From CAZMNY01 sp964567745 (GTDB taxonomy: Bacteria > Planctomycetota > Planctomycetia > Pirellulales > Pirellulaceae), in assembly GCA_964567745.1 (NCBI GenBank), contig CAZMNY010000009.1:124001-188000 (forward strand): a DNA stretch of 64,000 nucleotides, read 5' to 3'. Shown piece by piece: positions 1-9,630 of this stretch (position 1 is its first letter; each line of letters starts with the position of its first letter). The notes below the pieces were generated by a model. The model worked only from the letters and a program-made list of their open reading frames with translations. It did no database searches and had not been told where the DNA came from. The translations under genes and the position numbers were made by a program.

Positions 1-260
1 ATCTCGATGCCAGGCACGTTGGTCTTGATCGGATTGAACGTGCCGCGGTACTCGCTAGGCGCATCGGGCTTGAGGTCAAACGTGTCCATGTGCGACGGAC
101 CGCCAGGCAAGTTGATAAAGATGGCTGACTTCATCTTTGAGGCGGCTTCACCCCCATCAGCAATTCTCAATGCGCCGGCGAGCGAGAGGCCCGTACCTAG
201 CGCTCCAACTCGTAGAAAGTCTCGTCGCACCAATCCGTCACACGTCTTGTGAATCGTCAT
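1..260 (-). CDS. DUF1501 family protein, N-terminal part (cut by window edge)
   Basis: Only the first 86 codons are in the window; the gene runs off the left edge. The start ATG is at 260. The N-terminus has a twin-arginine style signal (RRDFLRVGALG) followed by a short hydrophobic stretch, then the FINLPGGPSHMDTFDLKP block that I recognise as the start of DUF1501 proteins. These are sulfatase-like, probably exported planctomycete proteins of unknown substrate, almost always encoded beside a DUF1549/DUF1553 protein, as here (106 bp downstream of the stop at 367). Co-transcription with that gene is likely. Function beyond the family name cannot be given. Confidence 0.93.
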   Translation of the reverse strand, partial: MTIHKTCDGLVRRDFLRVGALGTGLSLAGALRIADGGEAASKMKSAIFINLPGGPSHMDTFDLKPDAPSEYRGTFNPIKTNVPGIE

Positions 261-366
261 TTGTCATCCTTATTCCGTTGTATTGGTTTGATCGTTTTTG
301 TCTTGAACAAGCTGTTCGTTTCGAGCCATCCATCCGAGAGAAATCAAGCAAACTCGCTCGAATGAT

Positions 367-3054
367 CTAGTGATTGACGATGAATTCTTTCGTGTTGACC
401 AAGGCCCAAAGCAGGTCGCGAACGCCCGTTGTCTTGGACTCGGAATCTTCGATATACGAAATCGATCGTTCGAGTTCGCTTTCCGTTGGATAGCGACTCA
501 ATGTTCGCAAGTAAGCCGTTTGCACGATCTCTTGCGCGTCGTAGGGCTTCGGCTCATACGTCGTCTTCTTGGGCGACTTCTTACCGACCAATTGTTTGTA
601 TCGTTTCTGAGCGGCGGCATAATTTCGCTTTAGCCGTTGATACGGCTCCTTGTTCTTGCCGCCTTTTTTCTTGAGCGAAGCAAGCCGTTTCTGAAGCGCC
701 TCAAGTTGCTTCTTCGCCGCCTCGACTCGATCGACTTTGCCCTTGCTGCTGACGGATGTGAGCTGGTATTGCTGTTCGACCTGCTCAACCCAGCCTTCAT
801 CGCGAGCTCCATCGAGCATGCCGAGAATCTCACTGTCATTTTGCAAGTACACCGTTTGCAGCAGGCTCGGCGACATCGATCGATCGCAATCGCAATTGCT
901 TTCACGTGTCGAACGACCAAAGATCGTCAAGGCGTACGCCGGGCCAGTGCGGCCTCGTTGTCCGGACGACGGGAGACAAATCGCGCGGTCGGCGAGATCC
1001 GTCTGTAACGCGTCGACGCGATTGTCGGCCAGCGTCGCTTGCCGAACGGCGTCGTAGACGACTTCCGCCGGAAGACGCCGAGGCACCGTGCGGCTGAAGT
1101 TACGAGTATCCGAACCATTCGTTTCGTTGGGCTTCCAACTTCTCTGGTACGTATCGCTGTTGAGGATCTCGCGATGGACCCATTTCATGTCGTACTTGTT
1201 TTCCACAAACCCTTTCGCCAAGTGGTCGAGCAGCGCTTTGTTGCTGGGCGGATTCGCCAAGCTCAAATCGTCCGCCGGCTCCACGATTCCCACATTGAAA
1301 TAGCTGGCCCAGACACGGTTGACAAAAGCGGTTGCGAAGAAGCGGTTGTCGGGACGGCGAAGCCAGTCCATAACGAGTTCACGCGGATCTTCGACGTCGG
1401 ATAGATCGACTTCATCGCCGCCCAATAGCCGCGCTTTGTCTTTTGAACGCCGCAAGTAGAGTTCGCCGAAGGGGACCGTCTTGCCTTCTTCAAGCATCGG
1501 TCCGAGTTTTCGACGGAGAATATTGTTGCGTTCGCCTTCGAGACCGAGCTCCTTAATCATCTTGCGGTACTCAGTTCGATCTCGACCTGTTGTCGCGTAC
1601 ACGGCTGTCGAGAAGAACTTGGAGAAGTCGGCAAAGTCCTGTTTTGACCACTGATCGAACGGGTGCTTGTGGCACTGGGCACATTGAATCCGCACGCCCA
1701 TGAATGAATAGGCGAATGCGATGGCTCTCTCTGGCGGCTGCCTGAGGTCGCGTCTTGCCCAATAGAACGTCATGTTATCGAGTTCCGCAAACTCTTTGCC
1801 CGATCCATCGCGATAGACCTCGCTCATCTCCTCGCAGTATTCGCGATAGCTCTTATCTTTCGGCCGACTGACCGAGGTAATAATGCCGGCGGCCAACTCG
1901 TCGTATGGCGTGTTGTCGGCAACTCGACGTTGAATCCAGTTGTACCAATCCGATCCCGCGCGACGACGGTTGTTACCGGGCGCCAGGTTGTTCAGTTGCT
2001 GTTCGTTGTTGCCGGTAAAATCGCAGAGTTTTGTCGTCCACCAAGCCGCATACTCTGGCGTCTTGAGCAGCGAGTCGATCTTCTTTGCTCGCTTGTCTTT
2101 TGACTTGTCCTCAAGGAATGCTTTGACTTCGTCGGCTTGCGGCAATGTTCCGGTCAAGTCGAGTCGGACGCGACGGAGGAATTCGGCGTCGCTGCAGACG
2201 TCGGAAGGAACAACGCCGAGGCGCCTGAGTTTTTGAACGACCAACTCATCGACCTTCGTGCGACTCGCGATCGCCGGATACTTCTTTCCAACTCGATCAC
2301 TCACCGGGCGGATAACCGGCACGGGAATAACGGCCTTGTCGTAGAACACGACCACGTGCGTATCACCTGGCTTATTCGAGGTGACGAGGCCATTCTCATC
2401 GATTTTGGCGTTTTCGGAATTGTTGGACTGATAACGGCAGAGCGGCGTAACGTCTTCGCGCGTCCCGTCATCCCAAATCGCAACAACCTTCAATTGCTGC
2501 TTCTCATTCGCCTTGGCGAACTGCAGCAGTGACGGTTCGATTTGCAGATCGGCGAGCTTGTGCACATCTTCTTGAAACTTCGCGCCGTTCTCGATCCAAT
2601 TCGTTATGAGTCGGTGTTCCCAGCCGCCCTTTTGATATCGCTGACCGCCTTCGTGTTCGTCGTCGGAAGTCGGCTTCTGAATGATCAGGCTTTCCTGAGG
2701 ATCATCGCGGTCGACGCGAGGGCTATCCTCGGCAAAGAGAGCTTCGTGATCCGCTTTGAAGTCGTAACCGAAAAGCGAAAATTGAAGTCCGCCGCGTCCC
2801 TGAAACGAACCGTGACAACTGCGGCCGTTGCAACCGAGTCGGCCGAGCAGTGGCACAACGTGCTTCTGAAAATCCGGCGACTCTTTCACGTCCTTTTTGG
2901 CAAACCGTTTTGTCACTGGCTGCACCGTCGTGGCCGCATTCACCTCGGCGTAAAGCGAGTTGGCCAACGGCGTAATCACTAACGCCAGAACCGCAATCGC
3001 TGCGGGAATCAAAATGGCTGCCGGCGCCTTGCTGGATCGAATCGCGATTTGCAT
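367..3054 (-). CDS. DUF1549/DUF1553 (PSCyt2/PSD1) protein with Big2-like domain
   Basis: 895 residues. A hydrophobic N-terminus (about residues 12-32) suggests a signal peptide or membrane anchor. Next comes a cytochrome-like segment with CNGRSCHG (CX4CH instead of CXXCH, usual for this subfamily as I remember it), then a Big2-like beta domain (about 170-250). DUF1549 follows (about 265-480) and carries a second haem-type motif CAQCHKHPFDQW, and DUF1553 fills the C-terminal half. A Lys-rich coiled coil lies near residues 770-830. The family is planctomycete-typical and exported; it is suspected to bind haem and to work with the DUF1501 partner encoded immediately downstream, but no reaction is established. 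The start ATG at 3054 is followed directly by a basic, then hydrophobic N-terminus. Confidence 0.95.
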   Translation of the reverse strand: MQIAIRSSKAPAAILIPAAIAVLALVITPLANSLYAEVNAATTVQPVTKRFAKKDVKESPDFQKHVVPLLGRLGCNGRSCHGSFQGRGGLQFSLFGYDFKADHEALFAEDSPRVDRDDPQESLIIQKPTSDDEHEGGQRYQKGGWEHRLITNWIENGAKFQEDVHKLADLQIEPSLLQFAKANEKQQLKVVAIWDDGTREDVTPLCRYQSNNSENAKIDENGLVTSNKPGDTHVVVFYDKAVIPVPVIRPVSDRVGKKYPAIASRTKVDELVVQKLRRLGVVPSDVCSDAEFLRRVRLDLTGTLPQADEVKAFLEDKSKDKRAKKIDSLLKTPEYAAWWTTKLCDFTGNNEQQLNNLAPGNNRRRAGSDWYNWIQRRVADNTPYDELAAGIITSVSRPKDKSYREYCEEMSEVYRDGSGKEFAELDNMTFYWARRDLRQPPERAIAFAYSFMGVRIQCAQCHKHPFDQWSKQDFADFSKFFSTAVYATTGRDRTEYRKMIKELGLEGERNNILRRKLGPMLEEGKTVPFGELYLRRSKDKARLLGGDEVDLSDVEDPRELVMDWLRRPDNRFFATAFVNRVWASYFNVGIVEPADDLSLANPPSNKALLDHLAKGFVENKYDMKWVHREILNSDTYQRSWKPNETNGSDTRNFSRTVPRRLPAEVVYDAVRQATLADNRVDALQTDLADRAICLPSSGQRGRTGPAYALTIFGRSTRESNCDCDRSMSPSLLQTVYLQNDSEILGMLDGARDEGWVEQVEQQYQLTSVSSKGKVDRVEAAKKQLEALQKRLASLKKKGGKNKEPYQRLKRNYAAAQKRYKQLVGKKSPKKTTYEPKPYDAQEIVQTAYLRTLSRYPTESELERSISYIEDSESKTTGVRDLLWALVNTKEFIVNH

Positions 3055-3213
3055 TTACATCCTCCGTCAAATTGGCTCGCAGCCGAAAATCCATTGCCCT
3101 GAACCGATCCTGAAGGAACGATCTTCGGCGTTCAGCGACGGCTTCCTGTGTGCTGCGTATTACTGAGTCGTTGAAAAACGCCCAAGGCTTTCGGCCACGG
3201 GCGTTGCGGGTCG

Positions 3214-3957
3214 TTATTTCTTCTTCGCGTCTCTTGCGGGAGTCGAGGTCTTGGTCGTCTGCTTCTTCTTGGAGCGGCTCTTGGCAAGCGCTTTTGATTT
3301 CGCCGACGGGCCGCGCATCCAATTCTTTACTTGCGACTCGACAGCTCGCTCTCGATTGGCTCGAAAGTGCTCGATGTCACTCTCCAGTTTTTCGAGCCGG
3401 GCAGCTTGGCGGTCGCGACTGCGTTTCATGATCTGAAGCTCAAGTTCGAATCGCTGCGTCAACAAGTTGCGGAGCTTCTCTTCGTCGGTCGAGGCGCCGT
3501 CCATGCGAAAACGCGCGGCAACCAGTTGAGCCCGTTTGTCGAGCTGCCAACTCTTCAGCGCCAGCGTATAGCTTTCGGGATCGCGTTGTTCCAATCGCTG
3601 TAAACGATCCATTGCCGTGAACAACTCGCGAATCGCAACCGAATAACGTCTCGGTTCGGCCGCTTCCAGCACATCGAGCAGACTCTTCAACTCGGGCAAG
3701 TGCTTGGCGACGAACACGTTGACCTTCTTCACGTCCGCCCCTGTGATGGGACGTCGAGCCGACGAACGCATGTTGTTCTTCTTGGCCTGCCGGTCATTCG
3801 CGGCGTCTCGCCCTTTCGCACGCTGGCTGTCGTCGCTCTTCGACTTCTTTTTCGACGACGCTGCCTTGGTGCCCCGTTTGTCGACTTGAGCCACAGCACT
3901 GACCGAACTGGAAAGGCAAATGGCGATACCGATCAGAATGGCTATTTGATTGTGCAT
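3214..3957 (-). CDS. secreted basic coiled-coil protein of the sigma/anti-sigma operon
   Basis: 247 residues from ATG at 3957. I chose this start because TAATG joins it to the stop of the upstream gene (one shared base, translational coupling), and because it gives a clean signal peptide (MHNQIAILIGIAICLSSSVSAVAQ). After cleavage the protein is rich in Lys, Arg, Ser and Ala. Its middle (about residues 75-215) is predicted by eye to be long helices or coiled coil, with a Lys/Ser tail. No enzyme motif is visible. Its place third after an ECF sigma factor and an anti-sigma-like protein suggests a periplasmic partner or sensor that modulates the anti-sigma protein, which is inference from context only. 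It could equally be a structural cell-surface protein. Confidence 0.85.
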   Translation of the reverse strand: MHNQIAILIGIAICLSSSVSAVAQVDKRGTKAASSKKKSKSDDSQRAKGRDAANDRQAKKNNMRSSARRPITGADVKKVNVFVAKHLPELKSLLDVLEAAEPRRYSVAIRELFTAMDRLQRLEQRDPESYTLALKSWQLDKRAQLVAARFRMDGASTDEEKLRNLLTQRFELELQIMKRSRDRQAARLEKLESDIEHFRANRERAVESQVKNWMRGPSAKSKALAKSRSKKKQTTKTSTPARDAKKK

Positions 3958-4520
3958 TAGCGATTCTCCATGTCGCGTTCGTGAAGCATGTCGTCCCGCT
4001 TCGAAAGTTGACCGACCGCGGCCAGCATCCAATCGGGCGAATCGGCGACCAAGTACTCACTGTCCTCGGTGACATCTTGCGTCTCTTCCATGCTCGTCGC
4101 CAAAGGTGCGATCGAGTCCTCCGCCTCGCTGATCATGTCGCTCCAAATCAGCGCCAATCGATCGTTCGATTCGGGCTCCGGCGAGCTTTCCACCGGCCAA
4201 TTCAGCCGCAAGCAAAAGAAGACGGCTAAAACCAAGAGCCCAGCGATTCCGCTTAGAGCCTGGCTGCTGAGATTGGAGTGGCGAGAATCTTGAGAACGCG
4301 CGACTAAATCCGAAGCATCAGCCGTATCTTGCAGTGCGACACGCGCGGCGCCTACATGTTCAACCGCTTCAGCAAGTGCTTCTCTCGCGAGCTGGTTTGT
4401 TGCCAATTGAGATTCAAACGCATCTCGCGCGTCGTTATCGAGACATCCGAGGACGTATGCCTCGGCATCGCTGGACAATTGAGAATCGCCCGAGCTGTGA
4501 TCATTAAGTTGCTTACTCAT
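3957..4520 (-). CDS. single-pass membrane anti-sigma factor-like protein
   Basis: 187 residues from ATG at 4520, one base after the sigma gene stop and preceded by a GGGG-containing ribosome site; an upstream start at 4562 would overlap the sigma gene by 41 bp and is less likely. The N-terminal domain contains AYVLGCLDNDARDAFE, resembling the RskA-type anti-sigma N-terminus but without the HX3CX2C zinc motif. One membrane segment (about residues 85-105, GIAGLLVLAVFFCLRL) is followed by a short acidic outer domain. It most likely holds the adjacent ECF sigma factor inactive at the membrane. Assignment rests on gene order plus topology; sequence similarity to known anti-sigma factors is weak. 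Confidence 0.75.
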   Translation of the reverse strand: MSKQLNDHSSGDSQLSSDAEAYVLGCLDNDARDAFESQLATNQLAREALAEAVEHVGAARVALQDTADASDLVARSQDSRHSNLSSQALSGIAGLLVLAVFFCLRLNWPVESSPEPESNDRLALIWSDMISEAEDSIAPLATSMEETQDVTEDSEYLVADSPDWMLAAVGQLSKRDDMLHERDMENR

Positions 4521-4521
4521 C

Positions 4522-5061
4522 TCAATCCCCAGTCTCGCCGCCTGCCATTGTTCCACCGTCAAGACGCTTTCGCAGTGAGCCCATGGCCGCCCGCATTCGA
4601 GAGAGCGCCGTCCCCAACGGAATATTCAGTCGCTCGGAAATCTCCGCAAAAGTCATCTCGTTGTAGATTCGCAAGCGAACGACTTCGCGTTGTGAATCCG
4701 ATAGCTGCTCAATCGCCGCCCGCACCAACTCAACCGACTCTTTTCGAATCAAGGGTTCGTCTGAGGGGCCAGCCGATAGTTCCTGTAACCATTGAAGGTC
4801 CCGCTTCACGCGGTCGCCGACCGTTTGACGGCGACGCGTCGCCAAGACCTCGTTGTAGGCCACGCGAAAAATCCAAGCCTTTCGAGACTCCTGATTCTCC
4901 GGTCCGCCTCGCTCAACCAACTTGGCAAAACTGACCTGCACCGCGTCTCGAGCCAGTTGAACGTCGCCGGCAACACCGAGAAGGAACCGAACCAGCTCCT
5001 CGGCGTGTTCGGAAAACAACTGGCTGACCACGTCCGGGTCGATTTTCTCTTCCTCGGACAA
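4522..5061 (-). CDS. ECF-type RNA polymerase sigma factor
   Basis: 179 residues. Sigma region 2 is visible (AEELVRFLLGVAGDVQLARD, then RKAWIFRVAYNEVLATRRR) and region 4 carries the helix-turn-helix (LSDSQREVVRLRIYNEMTFA, then IPLGTALSRMRAA). The length is normal for the ECF group. The only usable start in frame is TTG at 5061, preceded by GGGAG about nine bases upstream, so a rare start codon is likely. The next gene starts one base after its stop and looks like its anti-sigma factor. The sigma factor probably drives its own operon and perhaps the DUF1549/DUF1501 genes that follow on the same strand; no promoter could be assigned. Confidence 0.93.
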   Translation of the reverse strand: MSEEEKIDPDVVSQLFSEHAEELVRFLLGVAGDVQLARDAVQVSFAKLVERGGPENQESRKAWIFRVAYNEVLATRRRQTVGDRVKRDLQWLQELSAGPSDEPLIRKESVELVRAAIEQLSDSQREVVRLRIYNEMTFAEISERLNIPLGTALSRMRAAMGSLRKRLDGGTMAGGETGD

Positions 5062-5428
5062 TGCAGGTCACTCCCACCGAACAAACGGCGCTTTAGGTCG
5101 CCAAGAAACAGATGCGCAAACCGCCGGAGTTATTGACATTTTCCTGCAGATCGCGTGAATTGAGGGCCAACGCACTCAAACCTTTACTGTACAGCATGTT
5201 AGGGCAAGATAGGTGGCGGCGGCAAGTCGCGACCGAAGAATCGACCAGGGCCCCAACCCCCTCGATTGGGCCAGCCGAAACAGGGCCGGTCGGCACGATT
5301 GACTTGCCGTGTATAATCGAAGATGCCGTGTACATTGACGTTCGTAGGCCAATCTCCTCTGGCCTAGAGCCCTTCTGATCCCAATCGCCGCTCGTGGCGT
5401 AGAAGACTGGCTCCCGCTTGGCAGCAAG
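5062..5428. other. divergent intergenic region
   Basis: 367 bp between the minus-strand sigma operon and the plus-strand permease gene, so it must hold promoters for both. Several short reading frames cross it, but none has a family-like sequence or a convincing ribosome site. I could not assign -35/-10 boxes. Confidence 0.5.
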
Positions 5429-7357
5429 ATGACTTCGGCTCGGCGTCCTCGTTACGGCTCCACTTCCGCAATTATGGAATCTCGCATGTTTGGGCCTGTT
5501 TTTGCCCGTGAAGCGGCCACGTCGCCGAGGCGTCCACGGCATTATATGCAGCGAGGCGTCTATTTGACGGCCGTGTTGGTGCTGATGTGCACCGCTTGGC
5601 TACTACTGACGGGTGCCCAACTGATCCGAAACGTGGGAGACATGGCTAGGTTTGGCGCGATCCTGTTTCAAATACTCGCTCCGATCCAACTCGCTCTTTT
5701 CACCTTCCTTGCGGCCTTTGGCGCTGCCAGCGGGGTTTCTCAAGAGAAAGACAAACGCACGCTGTTGCTGTTGTTGCTGACGCGCATGCGGAACCACGAA
5801 CTTGTCTTGGGAAAGATGTTTGCCAGTTCGCTCAATGTGCTCGTGATGCTGGCGGCAAGCTTCCCCGTGTTTTTGTCGATCACGCTGTTTGGCGGCGTTT
5901 CCGCGAATCAAGTTGTCTCGGTATTCGCAGTGACGTTGAGCACCGTTGTCGCGGCTGGCAGCCTGGGCGTTCTCATTGCGTTTTGGCGCGAGAAGACGTT
6001 TCAGACACTCGCTTTGACCGCGGTCGTACTGTTGATGTGGCTGGGTATTTGGGAGGCGGTTCAGCTGAATCTGTTTGGTGCCGAGTTGCTTGGCGTGAAG
6101 AGTCAAACTTTGGCCGCGGCGTTTAGTCCCATTCGAGCGATTCATGCTGCGGCAAGACCGGAGCTCAATCCAACCTGGCTCGTCAGCCAGGCGTCGTTGA
6201 CGTATCTCATCTGTTCGTTGGCGGGTGCGGCCGCGCTGAACGTCGTTTCGATCGTGTTCGTTCGAGTCTGGAATCCCTCGCGGGAAGTCCGCCCCGGCCA
6301 GGCAAGTGAGGATGGCGAATCGAGCATCTGGAGTGTCGAGAATCAAGAGATCGAGCCCGAGATCAAGCAGGAATCAGGCGTAGCGGCGAGCGCGCCGAGC
6401 GGGGGCGACTCCGAGGGCCAGCGAGCCGGGCACGTCGACGCCCGAGTCCGAACGGCTTCAAGCGACAGTCGCCGAGTTTGGGACAACCCGATACTTTGGC
6501 GGGAAGTCTGCACTTGGGCTTACGGGCGAAAAGTTCTAATCATTCGCTTTGTTTACCTGTTGTTGTTCGCGATGGTTGCGGCCGCGCTGATGTTCGCCGG
6601 ATCGGATCCCGACATGGCGAGCGGCTTGAGCTCGATCGTTCCTCAATCGGCACAACCCTTGGCGCCATTCCTTTTGGTCAGCTTAGTTATCGTCAATGCG
6701 TTAGCTGTGACGTCGATTACGAATGAACGCGATGGGCAGGCCTTGGATCTGTTGCTGGTCACCGACCTTTCACCTCGCGAGTTTGTGTTTGGCAAGTTGT
6801 TTGGCGTTTTTTGGGTAACCAAGGAAATGATCATCTTGCCAATCTTGTTGTGCGCGGCTCTTTGGTGGCAAGACAGAATCAGCGGCGAGAATTTTCTTCT
6901 GCTGGTGGGCGGGTTGATCACGATGAACGGGTTCGCTGCGATGTTGGGCGTGCACTGCGGAATGACTTACGCCAACAGCCGCACATCAATCGGCACCAGT
7001 TTGGGAACGCTGTTCTTTCTTTTTCTCGGCGTTGTCACATTGTTGGCGATGATGATCTCATTTAGCGGCTCGTTCCAAACACAGCTGACTCCCTTCCTGG
7101 CGTTTATCGTCGGCGGCAGCGTCGGCCTTTATGCCGCCCTCGGTTCACGAAATCCATCTCAAGCAATTCTACTAGCGGCGCTGACGTTGCCGATCGCCAC
7201 CTTCTATTCGATCACGAGTTTCTTGTTGGATCACATGATGGCGGTTTTCCTGGTGACAGTCGGCACGTATGGCTTTACGATTGCGGCAATGTTGATGCCG
7301 GCGATTGGCGAATTCGACATTGCTATGGGACGAACCAAAACGGCCGAGGAGGAATAG
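5429..7357 (+). CDS. ABC-2 type transporter permease, duplicated
   Basis: 642 residues, about 12 hydrophobic segments in two similar halves. Each half opens with a cytoplasmic element (FGPVFAREA near residue 21 and NPILWREVCTW near 351) and then a VSQEKDKRTLLLL or TNERDGQALDLLL block, the pattern of ABC-2 export permeases. A charged linker (about 285-345) joins the halves. It probably forms the membrane part of an exporter or gliding/ABC-2 system, but no ATPase gene lies beside it. Start choice is uncertain: ATG 5429 has a weak ribosome site, and ATG 5486 (MFGPVFAREA) would match the shape of the second half better. Confidence 0.88.
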   Translation: MTSARRPRYGSTSAIMESRMFGPVFAREAATSPRRPRHYMQRGVYLTAVLVLMCTAWLLLTGAQLIRNVGDMARFGAILFQILAPIQLALFTFLAAFGAASGVSQEKDKRTLLLLLLTRMRNHELVLGKMFASSLNVLVMLAASFPVFLSITLFGGVSANQVVSVFAVTLSTVVAAGSLGVLIAFWREKTFQTLALTAVVLLMWLGIWEAVQLNLFGAELLGVKSQTLAAAFSPIRAIHAAARPELNPTWLVSQASLTYLICSLAGAAALNVVSIVFVRVWNPSREVRPGQASEDGESSIWSVENQEIEPEIKQESGVAASAPSGGDSEGQRAGHVDARVRTASSDSRRVWDNPILWREVCTWAYGRKVLIIRFVYLLLFAMVAAALMFAGSDPDMASGLSSIVPQSAQPLAPFLLVSLVIVNALAVTSITNERDGQALDLLLVTDLSPREFVFGKLFGVFWVTKEMIILPILLCAALWWQDRISGENFLLLVGGLITMNGFAAMLGVHCGMTYANSRTSIGTSLGTLFFLFLGVVTLLAMMISFSGSFQTQLTPFLAFIVGGSVGLYAALGSRNPSQAILLAALTLPIATFYSITSFLLDHMMAVFLVTVGTYGFTIAAMLMPAIGEFDIAMGRTKTAEEE

Positions 7358-7384
7358 TCCGGCGCCACTCGAGCAGACGATGGA

Positions 7385-8665
7385 GTGGAGACGGGCTCGA
7401 CAAGAATCGTGATCATTTGGCAGGAATGCTGGCCTTGGCTGGCCGCAATGACAGCCTTGATGATGTGTTCCGCATTCTTTTCGGCGAGCGAAGCCGCCCT
7501 CTTTTCGCTTCGCGCAGCCGATCGAAGAAGCCTAAGTCGAGACGCTTCGGGACGAGCTGCGGCGGCGCTGTTGCGAGACCCCGACCGTTTGTTGTCATCG
7601 ATTCTGTTTTGGAATCTCGTGCTCAATCTGGCGTACTTCGCAGTCGTCTCGATTGTCGGTTTCAAGCTCGAGGCGATCGGCCCCAGGGGAGCTTCCTGGA
7701 TTTTCGCGGCGGGGTCGCTCGCGACGATCATTATTGTCTGCGAGATGTTGCCGAAGACGATCGGCGTGTTGGGAGCGAAGAAGTTCTCACTTGCCGTCGG
7801 ACGTCCTGTCCAAGTGGCGGTCGCGATTGTCGACCCGATCATGCCGGCGTTGCGTCTGGTGACTCGCGTCTCGCAGCGAATTGTCTGGCCAGGACTCCCC
7901 GCCGAACCTCACTTCGAACTCGATGATCTCGAGCAAGCGATTACTGTGTCTCGAGAAGACCAGGCGCTTGCCGACCAAGAGCGAATCGTGCTCAAGAATA
8001 TTGTTTCGCTGTCGGACATTCGCATCGACGAGTGGATGCGGCCCCGTACACAGTTCACATCGTTCCGGCCGCCCGTTTCGTTAACCGACCTTCAGGGCCG
8101 AATTACGCGGAGCGGATATCTACTGGTGACCGAGCCCATCTCCGAGGAGATTTCCGCCGCCTTGAATTTGACGGCGCTCTCGTCACTGCCTGACGAAAAT
8201 CTGGAGGCCTTGGCGGCGCCGGTCGTTACGCTTCCCTGGTGCGCCACTGTCGCCCAGGCCCTTGAATCCATGTCGACTCTCGAACTCGAAGTCGCGGTGA
8301 TCGTCAACGAATACGGCGACACGATTGGAGTGCTAACGCGAGAAGACGTGCTCGATACGATTTTCAATTTCAGCCCGAGCCGCAGCAAGATGTTGATGAA
8401 CGAGAAGCCCATCCACGACATCGCGGATGGAGTTTGGATTGTCGCCGGCGTCACGAGCCTGCGGCGATTGAGCAAGTATCTGAATATGTCATTGCCGCCG
8501 AGCAAATGTGTCACGGTGGCTGGCGTCGTGCAGGAAAGGCTTCAGAAGCTTGCCGTGGAGGGTGATGGTTGCCGCTGGGGGCCGTTCGAACTGCAAGTCA
8601 TCGAGACGCCTCAGCGCGGTCACATGTTGATCCGCATCACGCTCGATCGCGAGGCGACGCCATGA
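7385..8665 (+). CDS. CNNM/CorC-type membrane protein (DUF21, CBS pair, CorC_HlyC)
   Basis: 426 residues. DUF21 membrane domain with SAFFSASEAALFSL near the start (about residues 15-190), a CBS pair (about 205-335, with the typical MRPRTQF and VIVNEYGDTIGVLTREDVLD blocks) and a CorC_HlyC-like C-terminal domain. The family is linked to Mg2+/Co2+ efflux or ion homeostasis. GTG at 7385 is the earliest start; GTG at 7409 is also possible and no ATG lies before the first membrane segment core. The stop overlaps the start of a second family member (ATGA), so the two are translationally coupled and may form a heterodimer. Confidence 0.92.
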   Translation: METGSTRIVIIWQECWPWLAAMTALMMCSAFFSASEAALFSLRAADRRSLSRDASGRAAAALLRDPDRLLSSILFWNLVLNLAYFAVVSIVGFKLEAIGPRGASWIFAAGSLATIIIVCEMLPKTIGVLGAKKFSLAVGRPVQVAVAIVDPIMPALRLVTRVSQRIVWPGLPAEPHFELDDLEQAITVSREDQALADQERIVLKNIVSLSDIRIDEWMRPRTQFTSFRPPVSLTDLQGRITRSGYLLVTEPISEEISAALNLTALSSLPDENLEALAAPVVTLPWCATVAQALESMSTLELEVAVIVNEYGDTIGVLTREDVLDTIFNFSPSRSKMLMNEKPIHDIADGVWIVAGVTSLRRLSKYLNMSLPPSKCVTVAGVVQERLQKLAVEGDGCRWGPFELQVIETPQRGHMLIRITLDREATP

Positions 8666-9630
8666 CGCCTCTTGTCATCACCGTTCTCTTCCTACTCGGC
8701 TTATTTCTAAGCGCATTTTTTAGCGGTTCGGAAACCGGGTTCTATCGCCTCAATCGCATTCGCCTCATCTTCGATGCTCGCAGCGGAGATCGAATCGCCG
8801 GGATGCTGTTGTGGCTGACCAACCATCCGACACTGGTGGTCGGTGCCACGCTGATCGGGAACAACCTGGCCAACTACTTGACCTCTTTCGCCGTCGTCGC
8901 CATGGTCGCTCAGTCGAACTGGGACTCGCGTTGGGGCGAGTTGGCCGCGACGATCGCCATGTCGCCGATCGTTTTTGTCTATGGCGAGCTACTTCCCAAG
9001 AGCGCGTTTTTTCGCGCGCCGAATCGCTTGATTCGACTTGGCGGACCGTTGATGATTCTGTGCGTCGCCATCTTTTCACCACTCGCTGGATTGCTGTGGG
9101 CAGTCGGCCTAACCCTACAGAAGTGGCTTGGCGAGACGCCGCTACAATTCCGCCAATCTGTGGCCCGGCACGAGCTGCAACAGATGTTTCAGGAGAGTCA
9201 CGATGCGGGGCTGCTGCTCGCATCGCAACAACGCTTGAGTCGCAATCTGTTTCGAGTCGCATCGCGCCCTGTGGTTGGCTTCTGCGCGCCGTCCCACAAG
9301 TTGCTCGGCACTATGCTTGGCGAGTCGAAGGAAAAGATTCTGGAAATCGCCGCCCGACGAGGGCTGACGGCGGCGCCAATAATTGATCCGGAAGACGGAG
9401 AGAGCTGGCTGGGCTACGTGCGCATCGTTGATCTCTGCCTCGACGATTCGCCGACAATCAACACGATCCGCCCCTTGCCCCAAGTGCTAAGCCAAGAGAG
9501 TTTTTTGGAGACGCTGATGCATCTTCAGGATCGGGGCGAAAAGATGGCCCAAGTGCTCGGCCCCGACGGCGACCCGGTCGGCCTCGTGTTTACCGAGAGC
9601 CTGATCCAGCCGCTTTTTCACGACGAGTAG
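8662..9630 (+). CDS. second CNNM/DUF21-CBS membrane protein, short form
   Basis: 322 residues from ATG at 8662, which overlaps the preceding stop as ATGA. The N-terminus is a membrane segment ending in SAFFSGSETGFYRLNR, the DUF21 hallmark, and a further 2-3 membrane spans follow. A degenerate CBS pair occupies about 190-320. Unlike its upstream partner it lacks the CorC_HlyC domain. Paired, coupled DUF21 genes of unequal length suggest a hetero-oligomeric ion transporter or exporter; the transported ion cannot be read from sequence. Confidence 0.9.
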   Translation: MTPLVITVLFLLGLFLSAFFSGSETGFYRLNRIRLIFDARSGDRIAGMLLWLTNHPTLVVGATLIGNNLANYLTSFAVVAMVAQSNWDSRWGELAATIAMSPIVFVYGELLPKSAFFRAPNRLIRLGGPLMILCVAIFSPLAGLLWAVGLTLQKWLGETPLQFRQSVARHELQQMFQESHDAGLLLASQQRLSRNLFRVASRPVVGFCAPSHKLLGTMLGESKEKILEIAARRGLTAAPIIDPEDGESWLGYVRIVDLCLDDSPTINTIRPLPQVLSQESFLETLMHLQDRGEKMAQVLGPDGDPVGLVFTESLIQPLFHDE

